NCBI RefSeq assembly: GCF_001653515.1
Contig: NZ_LYOY01000029.1
Span: 1,426,001 to 1,490,000 of the forward strand
DNA from: Streptomyces sp. ERV7
Lineage (GTDB): Bacteria > Actinomycetota > Actinomycetes > Streptomycetales > Streptomycetaceae
Direction of reading: 5' to 3'
DNA length: 64,000 nucleotides
Below the pieces are notes generated by a model. That model made no database searches and was not told the origin of the DNA. It worked only from the letters and a program-made list of their open reading frames with translations. Positions 54,099 to 62,927 of this stretch are shown here, in pieces. The position numbers and the translations under genes are program-made. The number at the start of each line of letters is the position of its first letter. Positions within the stretch are counted from its first letter, which is position 1.

Positions 54099-55438
54099 CG
54101 ATACAGCCTACGGCCGCAGTGCGGCCACGGACTCGACCCCCGCTGTACGTAGAGCTTCTTCGCCCGGAACGTCTGCTCGGAGGCGCTGGCGTGCTGCGGG
54201 AGGCCGCTGCCGCCGAGCGCGTGCCAGGTCCGGCCGTCGAACTGGTAGAGCCCGCCGTAGTTGCCGGTCGGGTCGACCGCGCCGGGGCGCCCGCCGGACT
54301 CGCAGTGGGCGAGCCGGTCCCAGTCGAGGTGGTCGGCGCCGCCCACCGAGCTGGGCAGCGGCTTGGTGCCGACCCGGACGGTCTGGGTGACCGGCCGGCG
54401 CACCACGTGCTCGGCGACCTTCTTCGGCTTCTGCCGCACTCCGTTGACGGTCCGCAGCGCGTAGGTGACCTTGCGGAAGCCCTGCTGGCCCGGCCGGTCC
54501 ACGACCTCGGTCCCGGCGAAGAGCGAGTCGTCCCTGGTCTTCTCGACCTCGTAGGGGATCGGCTCCTCGCGGACCTGGCGGCTGCCGGTGATCCGCATGA
54601 CGGTGATCGTCTGGCCGTCGCGGGGGAAGGCGGACGGCGGCATGGAGGTGGTGTCCTGGCCCCGCAGCGAGATCCCGGCCTCCTCCAGGGCCTCGGCGAC
54701 CGTCGCCGCGTTGGTGCGGATCCTGCGCTCGCGGCCGTCGGCGAGGAAGGTGACCTGGCGCTCGGTGCGCACGTCGAGGCCCATTCCGGCGCGGCCGATC
54801 GCCGAGGAGCGGGAGGCCGAGAGGTACGCGCCCTCGGCCCGCACCCCGAGCTGGCGCAGGGCCCCGTCCACCGTCTGGGCGGTGGTCCACACCTGGCGGC
54901 GCTGGCCGTCGAGGGTGAGCGCCACGGGGCGGCCGTAGCGGACGACCACCTCGTCGCCGCCGGTCAGCGCCTCGTGGCGGCCGGGCGCCACGATGTCGTG
55001 GTCCCCGACGCTGACGTGCTGGTCCTCGAGGAGCTCGTCGACGTCGTCCGCGAAGGTGTGCAGGGTGCGCGGGACGCCGTCGACGGTGAGCCGTACGGCC
55101 TTGTCGTTGGCGAGGAACGCGGTGGTCCCGCCCGCGAGGAAGGCGACCACCAGGGCCTGCGGAATGATCCGGCGCAGGGCGTCGGGCCCGGCGCCGAACA
55201 GCGCCCCGCTCCTGCGGCGCCGCGCGGCGCGCCGCGCCCCGGCCCGCGAGGCCTCCTCCTGGCCGCCGCCCTGCCGCGGCCCCGGCACCTGGCCCGGCTG
55301 CGTCTCGTACGTCTCGTACGCGTCGTACGGGGGCGGCTCGGCGGCCGGCGCGTCCTGCGGATACGGCGGCTCGGCCGTTCTGGCCGCCGCGCGGCGGCCG
55401 CCGCGTGCGGCACGGTGACTGCCCTGCGAATTGCTCAC
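54095..55438 (-). CDS. rpfB: resuscitation-promoting factor RpfB
   Basis: A 447-residue envelope protein. A Tyr/Pro/Arg-rich cytoplasmic tail (1-80) precedes a TM helix (91-110, [20 protein letters not shown]). Three DUF348 repeats follow (about 113-150, 170-210, 230-270; e.g. [20 protein letters not shown]), then a G5 domain (about 280-355) and the C-terminal lysozyme-like RPF domain ([20 protein letters not shown], catalytic Glu in [23 protein letters not shown]). It cleaves peptidoglycan to promote germination and growth. GTG 55438 follows CTGGAGCGCC. It heads the rpfB-ksgA-ispE operon. Confidence 0.93.
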   Translation of the reverse strand: MSNSQGSHRAARGGRRAAARTAEPPYPQDAPAAEPPPYDAYETYETQPGQVPGPRQGGGQEEASRAGARRAARRRRSGALFGAGPDALRRIIPQALVVAFLAGGTTAFLANDKAVRLTVDGVPRTLHTFADDVDELLEDQHVSVGDHDIVAPGRHEALTGGDEVVVRYGRPVALTLDGQRRQVWTTAQTVDGALRQLGVRAEGAYLSASRSSAIGRAGMGLDVRTERQVTFLADGRERRIRTNAATVAEALEEAGISLRGQDTTSMPPSAFPRDGQTITVMRITGSRQVREEPIPYEVEKTRDDSLFAGTEVVDRPGQQGFRKVTYALRTVNGVRQKPKKVAEHVVRRPVTQTVRVGTKPLPSSVGGADHLDWDRLAHCESGGRPGAVDPTGNYGGLYQFDGRTWHALGGSGLPQHASASEQTFRAKKLYVQRGSSPWPHCGRRLYR

Positions 55439-55579
55439 GGCGCTCCAGAGTTCCGGCCGGTCGTCCCGTCGAGGCCGGGACATTAGCGGAGCACCGGTCA
55501 CCCTCCAAAGCGATTCGACTACGGAGCGTCGTCACGCTACCCTGCACTCGCCCACTCGGAGCATCCCTGCCGTTATCCG

Positions 55580-56452
55580 TCAGTAATCGAATGCGCGCGC
55601 AGTGTTCTCCGCGATGGCCGCGGCCAGCACATCCTCGTGAATGGACTTCACCGCCGCCATGGCGCGCACCGTAATCGGAATGAGATACGGCGCATTGGGC
55701 CGTCCGCGGTACGGCGCCGGTGTGAGGAACGGCGCGTCCGTCTCCACCAGCACCAGTTCGAGGGGGGCGACGGCGAGCGCGTCGCGCAGCGGCTGGGCGT
55801 TCTTGAAGGTCATGTTTCCGGCGAAGGACATGAAGTAGCCGGATTCCGCGCAGAGTTCCGCCATTTCCGCGTCACCGGAATAGCAGTGGAAGACCGTGCG
55901 CTCCGGGGCGCCCTCTTCCCGCAGGATGCGCAGCACATCCGCGTGCGCCTCGCGATCGTGGATCACCAGCGCCTTGCCGTGCCGCTTGGCGATCTCGATG
56001 TGCGCCCGGAAGGACCGCTCCTGGGCGGCCATGCCGTCGGCGCCGGTACGGAAGTAGTCGAGCCCGGTCTCGCCGACGGCCTTGACGTGCGGGAGGGCGG
56101 CGAGCCGGTCGATCTCGGCGAGCGCGTCGTCGAGGGCGGCGTCACCGCCGGGCCGCCGCGCCCCCTGGCGCGACCAGCCGTCGGGGTCGCCCAGGACGAT
56201 CCTGGGCGCCTCGTTGGGGTGCAGGGCGACGGCGGCGTGCACGTTCTCGTACGCCTCGGCCGTGTCCGCCGCCCACTGGGAGCCCTTCAGGTCGCACCCC
56301 ACCTGGATGACCGTGGTCACGCCGACGGAGGCGGCCTTGGTCAGGGCCTCCTCCACCGTGGTGGACTGCATGTCCAGGTGGGTGTGCGAGTCGGCCACCG
56401 CCACACCGAGCGGTTCGGGCAGCGGCGGCGGGGCATCCTTGGCGGCACTCAT
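55580..56452 (-). CDS. tatD: TatD family metal-dependent DNase/hydrolase
   Basis: A 290-residue TIM-barrel hydrolase. Metal ligands appear in order: ADSHTHLDM (H-x-H, about 20-28), the Glu in VGETGLDYFR, HIEIAKRHGKALVIHDREAH, the His in VFHCYSGD and the Asp in LVETDAPFLTPAPYRGRPNA (about 236-255). This family has 3'-5' exonuclease activity on DNA and takes part in repair. It starts 30 bp after the zinc-ribbon gene and is probably co-transcribed with it. A 141-bp gap separates it from rpfB. Confidence 0.92.
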   Translation of the reverse strand: MSAAKDAPPPLPEPLGVAVADSHTHLDMQSTTVEEALTKAASVGVTTVIQVGCDLKGSQWAADTAEAYENVHAAVALHPNEAPRIVLGDPDGWSRQGARRPGGDAALDDALAEIDRLAALPHVKAVGETGLDYFRTGADGMAAQERSFRAHIEIAKRHGKALVIHDREAHADVLRILREEGAPERTVFHCYSGDAEMAELCAESGYFMSFAGNMTFKNAQPLRDALAVAPLELVLVETDAPFLTPAPYRGRPNAPYLIPITVRAMAAVKSIHEDVLAAAIAENTARAFDY

Positions 56453-56482
56453 GGGGCCGATCCTATGAAAGGCCCCCGCCCG

Positions 56483-56896
56483 TCACTTCTTGTGGTGGTG
56501 CTGGAAGGGGTGCAGAAGGTCCGACAGGTGCCAGTGGTGGGTGGAGTCGGGGGCGTCGGAGGGCTCCGCCGTGCGCGGGGTGTCCGGCTCCGGGTCGCCC
56601 CCGGACCCCACGGGCCCGGCCGGTGCCTGATGGGTCGAGTGGTGCGCGAGCCACTGCTGCACGCTGGAGACCCGGCCGGCGCGCAGGGTGCGCACGACGT
56701 GCCCGCCGCAGTTCATACAGGTGGGCTGGGACAGCGGTGACGGCACCCGTTCCCCGTCGGCCTTGTAGACCACGAACGACTGCCCCTTGCCGTCCACGTG
56801 GTGCTCTATCTCGTACGCCTGCTCCCAGCCATACCCACACCTCATGCACGCGAAGGCGTAAGCCTCGTGCGCCGTGGTCTCAGCGATCTCACTCAT
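56483..56896 (-). CDS. zinc-ribbon protein with His-rich tail
   Basis: A 137-residue soluble protein. Two Cys pairs, FACMRCGYGWEQAYE (about 16-30) and PTCMNCGGHVVRT (about 57-69), make a zinc ribbon. A Pro/Asp/Gly-rich linker follows and the C terminus is His-rich (HHWHLSDLLHPFQHHHKK), perhaps binding metal. It is conserved in streptomycetes next to tatD as far as I know, but has no established function. ATG 56896 has SD GGGAG. Confidence 0.75.
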   Translation of the reverse strand: MSEIAETTAHEAYAFACMRCGYGWEQAYEIEHHVDGKGQSFVVYKADGERVPSPLSQPTCMNCGGHVVRTLRAGRVSSVQQWLAHHSTHQAPAGPVGSGGDPEPDTPRTAEPSDAPDSTHHWHLSDLLHPFQHHHKK

Positions 56897-57077
56897 GTGC
56901 CGGCTCCCTTGTCCGCTGGACAAGCTCTTGCGAGCGCTCCTTGCGAGCGGAGGCGGAAAGCGCCCCCGATCCATGGGACGCCTTTCGCCGCCAAAACGCA
57001 TCAGGGGCTGTCGAGTGTTGGTGCCGATTTGGCCTTTCCTAGGCAAAAGCCCCGGTGCGCGGCCTGCGCTTTACTTT

Positions 57078-57956
57078 TTACGATAGTCCTTTGCCATCCG
57101 CAGGTGCCTGTCGTGCCGCGTTCTTTGCCGCCACGACCGCGTCGAACACCTCGCGTTTGGGCAGGCCCGCGTCGAGAGCCACCGCGGCGATCGCCTCCTT
57201 GCGCCGCTCGCCCGCCTCCTCGCGCACCTGCACCCGGCGCACCAGCTCCTCGGCGTCCAGCTCGGCGGGCCCGGCCTCGGCCGCGCCCTCCACCACCACG
57301 GTGATCTCGCCGCGCACCCCGTCGGCGGCCCACTCGGCGAGGTCCTTCAGGCTGCCGCGCTTGACCTCCTCGTACGTCTTGGTCAGCTCGCGGCAGACGG
57401 CGGCACGGCGCTCGGCGCCGAAGACCTCGGCCATCGCGGCGAGCGTGTCGTCGAGGCGGTGGGGGGCCTCGAAGTAGACGAGGGTGCGGCGCTCGTCCGC
57501 GACCTCGCGCAGCCGCCCGAGGCGCTCGCCCGCCTTGCGCGGCAGAAAGCCCTCGAAGCAGAACCGGTCGACGGGCAGCCCGGACAGGGCGAGCGCGGTG
57601 AGCACAGCCGAGGGCCCGGGCACGGCCGTGACCTTGATGTCCTTCTCGACGGCGGCCGCCACGAGCCGGTAGCCGGGGTCGGAGACCGACGGCATCCCGG
57701 CGTCGGTCACGAGCAGCACGCGCGCGCCGCCCTCCAGCGCCTCGACCAGCTCGGGCGTACGGGCGGACTCATTGCCCTCGAAGTAGGAGACGACCCGCCC
57801 CGAGGTGTGGATGCCGAGGGCCCGGGTCAGGCCGCGCAGCCTGCGGGTGTCCTCGGCGGCGACGACGTCGGCCCGCTCCAGCTCTGCGGCGAGGCGCGGC
57901 GGCGCGTCCGCGATGTCGCCGATGGGGGTGCCTGCGAGTACGAGTGTTCCGGTCAC
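57078..57956 (-). CDS. rsmI: 16S rRNA (cytidine1402-2'-O)-methyltransferase
   Basis: A 292-residue tetrapyrrole-methylase-fold enzyme. It has LVLAGTPIGDIADAPPRLAA (5-24), VVAAEDTRRLRGL, RVLLVTDAGMPSVSDPGYRL (about 80-99), the SAM loop AVPGPSAVLTALALSGLPVD and FEGFLPRKAGER. It methylates the ribose of C1402 in the decoding centre. GTG 57956 has SD GGGAGGA. It is divergent from pmt; the 96-bp gap holds both promoters. Confidence 0.93.
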   Translation of the reverse strand: MTGTLVLAGTPIGDIADAPPRLAAELERADVVAAEDTRRLRGLTRALGIHTSGRVVSYFEGNESARTPELVEALEGGARVLLVTDAGMPSVSDPGYRLVAAAVEKDIKVTAVPGPSAVLTALALSGLPVDRFCFEGFLPRKAGERLGRLREVADERRTLVYFEAPHRLDDTLAAMAEVFGAERRAAVCRELTKTYEEVKRGSLKDLAEWAADGVRGEITVVVEGAAEAGPAELDAEELVRRVQVREEAGERRKEAIAAVALDAGLPKREVFDAVVAAKNAARQAPADGKGLS

Positions 57957-58052
57957 CCCGCCATCCTCCCAGCCCCGGGGCCGCTCCGGTCGCCAGGACC
58001 GGATCGGGCCCGGCCACGGGACTCGCACAGACGCTTTCCCTACGATGGCGCG

Positions 58053-59825
58053 GTGACCAGTACTGCGCCACAGACCCTTGAGGGCCATGACGCCGGAGAT
58101 CCGCCGCCCGGCTGGCAGGACCGGCTGCGCCGCTTCGGCTACGCGGCCCGGCCGAGAATCGGCCTGCGCGACCGGCTGGTGCCGCCGTACACCCGGCCGT
58201 CCGGGCAGCTCTGGGCGGTCCTGAAGGTCTCCCCGACGACCGCCGAGCGCCTGGTGCGCTGGTCGGCGTGGGGCGGGCCGCTGCTGGTCACGCTGGTCGC
58301 GGGCGTGCTGCGGTTCTGGAACCTGGGCAGCCCGAACGCGGTGATATTCGACGAGACGTACTACGCCAAGGACGCCTGGGCGCTGATCAACCGCGGCTAC
58401 GAGGGCGCCTGGCCGAAGGACGTCGACAAGTCGATCATCAAGGACCCCTCGTCGGTGCCGATCCCCACCGACCCGGGGTACGTGGTGCATCCGCCGGTCG
58501 GCAAGTACGTCATCGGCATCGGCGAGAAGTGGTTCGACTTCACCCCGTTCGGCTGGCGCTTCATGATGGCGGTGCTCGGCACGCTCTCGGTGCTGATGCT
58601 CTGCCGGATCGGGCGGCGGCTGTTCCGCTCGACGTTCCTGGGCTGTCTGGCGGGCCTGCTGCTCGCGGTGGACGGGCTGCACTTCGTGATGAGCCGCATG
58701 GCGCTGCTCGACCTCGTGGTCATGTTCTTCGTGCTCGCGGCCTTCGGCTGTCTGCTGATCGACCGGGACCGGGCGCGGGCCCGGCTCGCCGCGGCGCTCC
58801 CGCAGGGCGAGGACGGCGATCTGCGCCCGGACACGGCCGTGGCGCAGAGCCTGCGGCTGGGCTGGCGCCCCTGGCGGATCGCGGCCGGGGTGATGCTGGG
58901 GCTTGCCTGCGGCACCAAGTGGAACGGCCTGTACGTCCTGGTGTTCTTCTGTGTGATGGCGGTGCTGTGGGACGCGGGCGCCCGCAGGACGGCGGGCGCG
59001 GTGCGGCCGTACCGCGCGGCGCTCAGGAGGGACGTGTTCCCGGCGTTCGTCTCCACGGTCCCGGTGGCCGTGGCGACGTATCTCGCCTCCTGGACCGGCT
59101 GGTTCATGACCGACAAGGGCTACTTCCGGGACTGGGCGCACGGCCGCGACGGCCTCTCCCCCGACCACGTCAAGCTGCCGCTGCTCGGCAAGGTGAGCCT
59201 GCCGCAGTTCGACATGAGCTGGATGCCGGAGTCGCTGCGCAGCCTGTGGCACTACGAGTCCGAGGTCTACAGCTTCCACGTCAACCTGACGGACACGCAC
59301 ACCTACCAGTCCAACCCGTGGAGCTGGATCGTCCTGGGCCGCCCGGTCTCGTACTTCTACGAGAGCCCCTCCCCCGGCACCGACGGCTGCCCGTCCTCCA
59401 CCGCCGACAAGTGCGCCCGCGAGGTGATGGCGCTCGGCACTCCGCTGCTGTGGTGGGCGGCCTGCTTCGCGCTCCTGTACGTGCTGTGGCGCTGGGCGTT
59501 CCGGCGCGACTGGCGGGCGGGCGCGATCGTCTGCGGCGTCGCGGCGGGCTATCTGCCCTGGTTCCTCTACCAGGAGCGGACGATCTTCTTCTTCTACGCG
59601 GTCGTCTTCGTGCCGTTCCTGTGTCTCGCGGTGGCGATGATGATCGGCGCGATCCTCGGGCCACCGGGCTCGGACGAACGGCGCCGGGCGGTGGGCGCGA
59701 TCGGCGCGGGCGTGCTCGTCCTGCTGATCGTCTGGAACTTCATCTACTTCTGGCCGCTGTACACGGGAACGGCGATTCCGCTGGATTCCTGGCGGAACCG
59801 GATGTGGCTGGATACCTGGGTCTAG
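58053..59825 (+). CDS. pmt: protein O-mannosyltransferase
   Basis: A 590-residue GT39 integral membrane enzyme. The catalytic acidic motif is IFDETYYAKDAWALINRGYE (about 98-117), in the first extracytoplasmic loop, followed by GYVVHPPVGKYVIGIGEKWF. About 11 helices are present; the C terminus is WNFIYFWPLYTGTAIPLDSW. It transfers mannose from polyprenyl-phosphate-mannose to Ser/Thr of Sec-exported proteins; in Streptomyces it glycosylates PstS and is the receptor-modifying enzyme for phage phiC31. GTG 58053 is the start. It ends in a perfect 17-bp hairpin, the last host feature before the mobile element. Confidence 0.92.
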   Translation: MTSTAPQTLEGHDAGDPPPGWQDRLRRFGYAARPRIGLRDRLVPPYTRPSGQLWAVLKVSPTTAERLVRWSAWGGPLLVTLVAGVLRFWNLGSPNAVIFDETYYAKDAWALINRGYEGAWPKDVDKSIIKDPSSVPIPTDPGYVVHPPVGKYVIGIGEKWFDFTPFGWRFMMAVLGTLSVLMLCRIGRRLFRSTFLGCLAGLLLAVDGLHFVMSRMALLDLVVMFFVLAAFGCLLIDRDRARARLAAALPQGEDGDLRPDTAVAQSLRLGWRPWRIAAGVMLGLACGTKWNGLYVLVFFCVMAVLWDAGARRTAGAVRPYRAALRRDVFPAFVSTVPVAVATYLASWTGWFMTDKGYFRDWAHGRDGLSPDHVKLPLLGKVSLPQFDMSWMPESLRSLWHYESEVYSFHVNLTDTHTYQSNPWSWIVLGRPVSYFYESPSPGTDGCPSSTADKCAREVMALGTPLLWWAACFALLYVLWRWAFRRDWRAGAIVCGVAAGYLPWFLYQERTIFFFYAVVFVPFLCLAVAMMIGAILGPPGSDERRRAVGAIGAGVLVLLIVWNFIYFWPLYTGTAIPLDSWRNRMWLDTWV

Positions 59826-59833
59826 CTGGAAAA

Positions 59834-59871
59834 ACGGTGGCCCCGGAGCGTCTGCGCTCCGGGGCCACCGT
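59834..59871 (+). terminator. 17-bp perfect hairpin after pmt
   Basis: ACGGTGGCCCCGGAGCG pairs perfectly with CGCTCCGGGGCCACCGT across a TCTG loop, nine bases after the pmt stop. The mobile-element boundary should lie between this hairpin and the GntR-NUDIX gene at 60071; 59872-60070 shows no gene and no tRNA. Confidence 0.88.
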
Positions 59872-60070
59872 GGTCGTTGTTGGTCCTTGCCGGTCGTCTT
59901 GGGCCGCCCTTGGACGGCCCACAGACGGCCCACTGCATCCGGGCTCAGGAGCTGTTGAGGCCCGGTTTGGCGCACCGAGATCGGAGCATGCCTGAAGCGT
60001 GACCAGAGAGAGCAGGTCCCACGCCCAGTACGCTGGTACGCACCACTTCAGGATGGAGAGTGCCCCGCGA

Positions 60071-60856
60071 ATGGGACCGAAGACAGCGAAGGTCTACGAG
60101 ACGATTCGTGCCCGGCTCGCTTCCGGCGAGTACGCCCCCGGCGACAAGATGCCTTCAGAGCGCGCGCTTGTGGAAGAGCTCGGTATCGGTCGCACCGCGC
60201 TGCGGCAAGTGCTGGCCCGGCTCGTGTCCGAAGGAGCCTTGGAGGTTCGCGGCCGCAGCTCGTACCGAGTGCCGGGTGGAGTGAGCATTCAAACGCCCGA
60301 AGGACTGGAGCCGTGGCAAATCCACGGTGAGCGCAACGTCTATGACAACCAGTGGGTAAAGCTCCAGCTTTGGGACGTGGAGCCTCCAGGCGTGGAGCGT
60401 TTCGAGCACCATGTGGTGAAGCTTCAGCGCGTCGCCATCACAGCCGTTGTGGACGACGAAGACCGTGTACTGATGATGTGGCGGTACCGCTTCGTCCCGC
60501 AGCAATTCGGATGGGAGCTTCCGGGCGGCATCGTCGATGAGGGCGAGGATGCTGCGGACACGGCACTCCGGGAAGTAGTGGAAGAGACGGGTTGGCGGCC
60601 GAAGTCCGTTGAGCACGTCGTGACGTATCAACCCATGATTGGCATGGTCGATTCGCCTCACGAAATCTTCGTGGGCCACGGAGCCGAACAGGTTGGTTCG
60701 CCGACGGACCTGGAAGAGGCAGGCCATATCGAGTGGGTACCTCTGGCCGACATTCCGGGGCTGATGGCACGGGGTGAGCTGATGGGCTCTGGCACCCTCG
60801 TTGCCCTGCTCCACATCTTGGCGAGCCGTCGACAGGGACTCACAGCCGGGCACTGA
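60071..60856 (+). CDS. GntR-type HTH fused to NUDIX hydrolase domain
   Basis: A 261-residue fusion. Residues 1-75 are a GntR winged helix (VYETIRARLASGEYAPGDKM, MPSERALVEELGIGRTALRQ). Residues 100-250 are a NUDIX domain with canonical box GGIVDEGEDAADTALREVVE and EETGW, preceded by RVLMMWRYRFVPQQFGWELP. Such fusions probably sense a nucleoside diphosphate-type ligand and control the element. ATG 60071 has ggagag ten bases upstream. Composition is visibly less GC-rich than in the preceding genes. Its 3' end overlaps the convergent XRE gene by 17 bp. The TGGT/ACCA palindromes at 62155-62193 are its best candidate operators. Confidence 0.85.
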   Translation: MGPKTAKVYETIRARLASGEYAPGDKMPSERALVEELGIGRTALRQVLARLVSEGALEVRGRSSYRVPGGVSIQTPEGLEPWQIHGERNVYDNQWVKLQLWDVEPPGVERFEHHVVKLQRVAITAVVDDEDRVLMMWRYRFVPQQFGWELPGGIVDEGEDAADTALREVVEETGWRPKSVEHVVTYQPMIGMVDSPHEIFVGHGAEQVGSPTDLEEAGHIEWVPLADIPGLMARGELMGSGTLVALLHILASRRQGLTAGH

Positions 60857-61970
60857 GCAGGTCGACACGGCGGCGTTGCCGCACCGAACCGGTGCGGCTC
60901 GCCAGCAACCGCGCCTCTCGTAGATGCGTATTCGCGTCGTCGTATTCGGCTCGCGCCAAATGAGCTTGCACCAGGTCAGCGTGAAGCCCTGCCCGCGCGC
61001 GTACGAAGGACGGGTCGGCCACCTTCAGGGCGCCGTAAAGGCTGCTCACTGCATCGTCATCTCCGAGCAGGGCAAGAACGTTGCCGCGCCATCGGGCAAG
61101 GTGGGAGCTGTTGAGGAAGATGCTCACCATGTCCGGGTCGCGCACTTCGGAACCCGGCGGAATACTGGCCCTGGCCGCATCAAGTGCACGTTGACAGTCG
61201 TCAGGCATTCCGGCGTGGGCACACAGCTCCGCTTCGGCTGAATGCAGCCACGCCCAAAGCCGTGGTGATCCTGCCTGGCCGAGAGTGCGTTGGGCATCAC
61301 GCACCAATTCGACTCCGAGCGACGGCCGACCAGCCTCGCAGAGTACGTACGCTTGCTCTCCCATGGCGTGGGCGAGGTACATAGGAGATTCGGCGTCGCG
61401 CGCTGCCCGCTTCGCCAACTCATAGTGCCGCCAGGCTCGTTCAACAGCACCAGAGTCAATTGCTTGCCATGCGGCGAGGGTCGACGCCCCTGCGAGCGCG
61501 AGCGCCACGGGTTGGCGCGCACTGGGGAGCACCGCAAAGTTCAGAGCATCTTCAAGGGCTGCCAGGTGGCCGGACATCTGGTCGACGAGACCAGATGCAC
61601 CCATCTGCCGGTCCATGGTGCGAAGCAGTTCGGTCTGACTGTTGAACGTCTCGACCATGGACACGCTGACGCTGCTTGCCGCATCGATCCTGGTCAACAG
61701 GTCGTCGTACCCATCGGCGGTCGGCAGCACGAGCGAGGCCGGACCGCCGCGCAGCTCCGTGTCCGTGACGCCGAAAAGCTGGCGCAGGATCGTGGCGTAA
61801 CGGTCCGAGATGGTGCGCTTGCCGTTCTCCCACTCGGATACGTACACCCGCAAACTCGCGGTCGACGCGACATCAGTGACGTGCCGTCGGGCGTACTGCT
61901 CGATCTCGCGAACCAGTCGCTCCTGGGACCAGCCTCGTGCTGTTCGCGCGACCCGAAGTCCTGTGCTCAT
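60840..61970 (-). CDS. XRE-family helix-turn-helix regulator with helical-repeat sensor domain
   Basis: A 376-residue regulator. The N-terminal XRE domain is LRVARTARGWSQERLVREIE, then SLRVYVSEWENGKRTISDRY (about 5-75). The remaining 300 residues are TPR-like helices (WRHYELAKRAARDAESPMYL, AHAMGEQAYVLCEAGRPSLG) of the kind found in peptide- or metabolite-sensing regulators. ATG 61970 is taken as the start. A 14-bp inverted repeat lies 64 bp upstream. With the convergent GntR-NUDIX gene it makes the regulatory left arm of the mobile element. Confidence 0.82.
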   Translation of the reverse strand: MSTGLRVARTARGWSQERLVREIEQYARRHVTDVASTASLRVYVSEWENGKRTISDRYATILRQLFGVTDTELRGGPASLVLPTADGYDDLLTRIDAASSVSVSMVETFNSQTELLRTMDRQMGASGLVDQMSGHLAALEDALNFAVLPSARQPVALALAGASTLAAWQAIDSGAVERAWRHYELAKRAARDAESPMYLAHAMGEQAYVLCEAGRPSLGVELVRDAQRTLGQAGSPRLWAWLHSAEAELCAHAGMPDDCQRALDAARASIPPGSEVRDPDMVSIFLNSSHLARWRGNVLALLGDDDAVSSLYGALKVADPSFVRARAGLHADLVQAHLARAEYDDANTHLREARLLASRTGSVRQRRRVDLLSARL

Positions 61971-62033
61971 GACCACCGCCCGGCGATAGATCCACTCGCT
62001 GACCCTCCCAGCATGCCTCACGTCGCCGCAGGT

Positions 62034-62070
62034 CAACAGGGGTTAACAGGTCGCGAGTTAAGCCCTGTTG
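62034..62070. promoter_or_regulatory. 14-bp inverted repeat upstream of the XRE gene
   Basis: CAACAGGGGTTAAC and GTTAAGCCCTGTTG are inverted repeats with one mismatch and a 9-nt spacer, 64-100 bp upstream of the XRE start. It is a natural operator for the XRE protein itself. Confidence 0.6.
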
Positions 62071-62148
62071 GCTACCAACTCACCCTTCAGTCCGGTCTTC
62101 TGGAGATGCGCCGCGAAGGGGAATCACAGCTCGATCCGACGAAGCCCC

Positions 62149-62193
62149 TTGACTCTGGTGCGCACCAGATGCTTACCTACTGGTGCGCACCAG
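62149..62193 (+). promoter_or_regulatory. promoter overlapped by twin palindromes CTGGTGCGCACCAG
   Basis: CTGGTGCGCACCAG occurs twice, at 62155-62168 and 62180-62193, both perfect 14-bp palindromes with centres 25 bp apart. TTGACT (62149-62154) and TACCTA (62174-62179) make a promoter with 19-bp spacing in which the first palindrome fills the spacer and the second follows the -10. A bound repressor would block it. The transcript would run into the NUDIX gene with a leader of about 290 nt containing hairpins (62370-62389 and 62422-62442). TGGT-N4-ACCA is a GntR/HutC-type site. Confidence 0.65.
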
Positions 62194-62405
62194 ATCGGAG
62201 TAGCTTCCGATTCGCAGAGCGCAATGCAGCGCCCGGAGGCCCCGTGAAACGGGCCAAAGGAAGCGTTCGTGGCTTGAGAACTGAACAGCGTGCGGCCCCA
62301 GCCACCTGCACACGGGTGGTCGATGGGGTCCGAGGGAGTCCCACCCCACCTCTGCAAGTGGGCGGGCGTGTACGGGTCCTGTCCCGTACGCGGTTCAGTG
62401 CAAGT

Positions 62406-62452
62406 CGCCTCGATGGTCGAAGGCTGGGTTCGACTCCCGGCCGGGGCGCTCC
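62406..62452 (+). repeat. 47-bp direct repeat, copy 1, with T-arm-like hairpin
   Basis: This copy shares 45 of 47 bases with 62928-62974. It contains GGCTGGG-TTCGACT-CCCGGCC, a 7-bp stem (one G-T pair) closing a seven-base TTCGACT loop, followed by GGGGCGCTCC. That looks like the T-arm and acceptor 3' strand of a tRNA, but no matching 5' half is present. It ends 35 bp before the NUDIX ATG. Confidence 0.75.
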
Positions 62453-62487
62453 GCGACATCTGACAGTCACCTTCACAGGGAGCAGCT

Positions 62488-62904
62488 ATGGAGCTCAACG
62501 AGGTCATTCGCTACACCGCCGATGTTGTCGTCACCACGACCGACGGGCATGTCCTGCTGATCGAACGCGGGTGGGACCCGTTCAAGGGCCAGTGGGCCCT
62601 CCCCGGCGGCCACGTCGACCCCGGCGAGACGAGTCGCGCCGCTGCTGCTCGCGAGCTTGCCGAAGAGGCCGGGGTGTACGCGATGGAGGCGGAGCTGGAG
62701 CAGGTCGGCACGTTCGATCAGCCCGACCGCGACCCGCGCGGCCGGTACGTCACCGTCGCCTACCACCTGACCGTCATCCCCGGAACGATCGTGGAGGCGG
62801 GCGATGACGCGGCGAATGCCCAGTGGTGGCCGCTGGACGCGCTGCCGCCGCTCGCGTTCGACCACGCCGACATTCTCAACGCGGCTGTTGCATCGGCCTC
62901 CTGA
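62488..62904 (+). CDS. NUDIX hydrolase of the mobile element (Pif/Pra-like role possible)
   Basis: A 138-residue single-domain NUDIX protein. The box is complete: GGHVDPGETSRAAAARELAE followed by EAGV (about 38-61); VTTTDGHVLLIERGWDPFKG precedes it. Small NUDIX proteins are recurrent AICE genes; in pSAM2 the pif product, a NUDIX protein, blocks redundant transfer, and pra controls replication. Either role is an inference by position. SD agggagc lies before the ATG. The gene is flanked by the two 47-bp repeats. Confidence 0.82.
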   Translation: MELNEVIRYTADVVVTTTDGHVLLIERGWDPFKGQWALPGGHVDPGETSRAAAARELAEEAGVYAMEAELEQVGTFDQPDRDPRGRYVTVAYHLTVIPGTIVEAGDDAANAQWWPLDALPPLAFDHADILNAAVASAS

Positions 62905-62927
62905 GCCTGACAACTGTTCCGCTTCAC

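Noticed and set aside
57078..59975. Open frame of 965 codons antisense to pmt, joined in frame to rsmI
   Set aside because: Only the rsmI part at the 3' end is real; the remainder is His/Arg/Pro-rich antisense of pmt.
62340..62455. A complete tRNA gene at the first T-arm-like repeat
   Set aside because: The 3' half looks convincing, but no GCCCCGG acceptor strand, D-arm or anticodon arm is found at the right distance in either copy.
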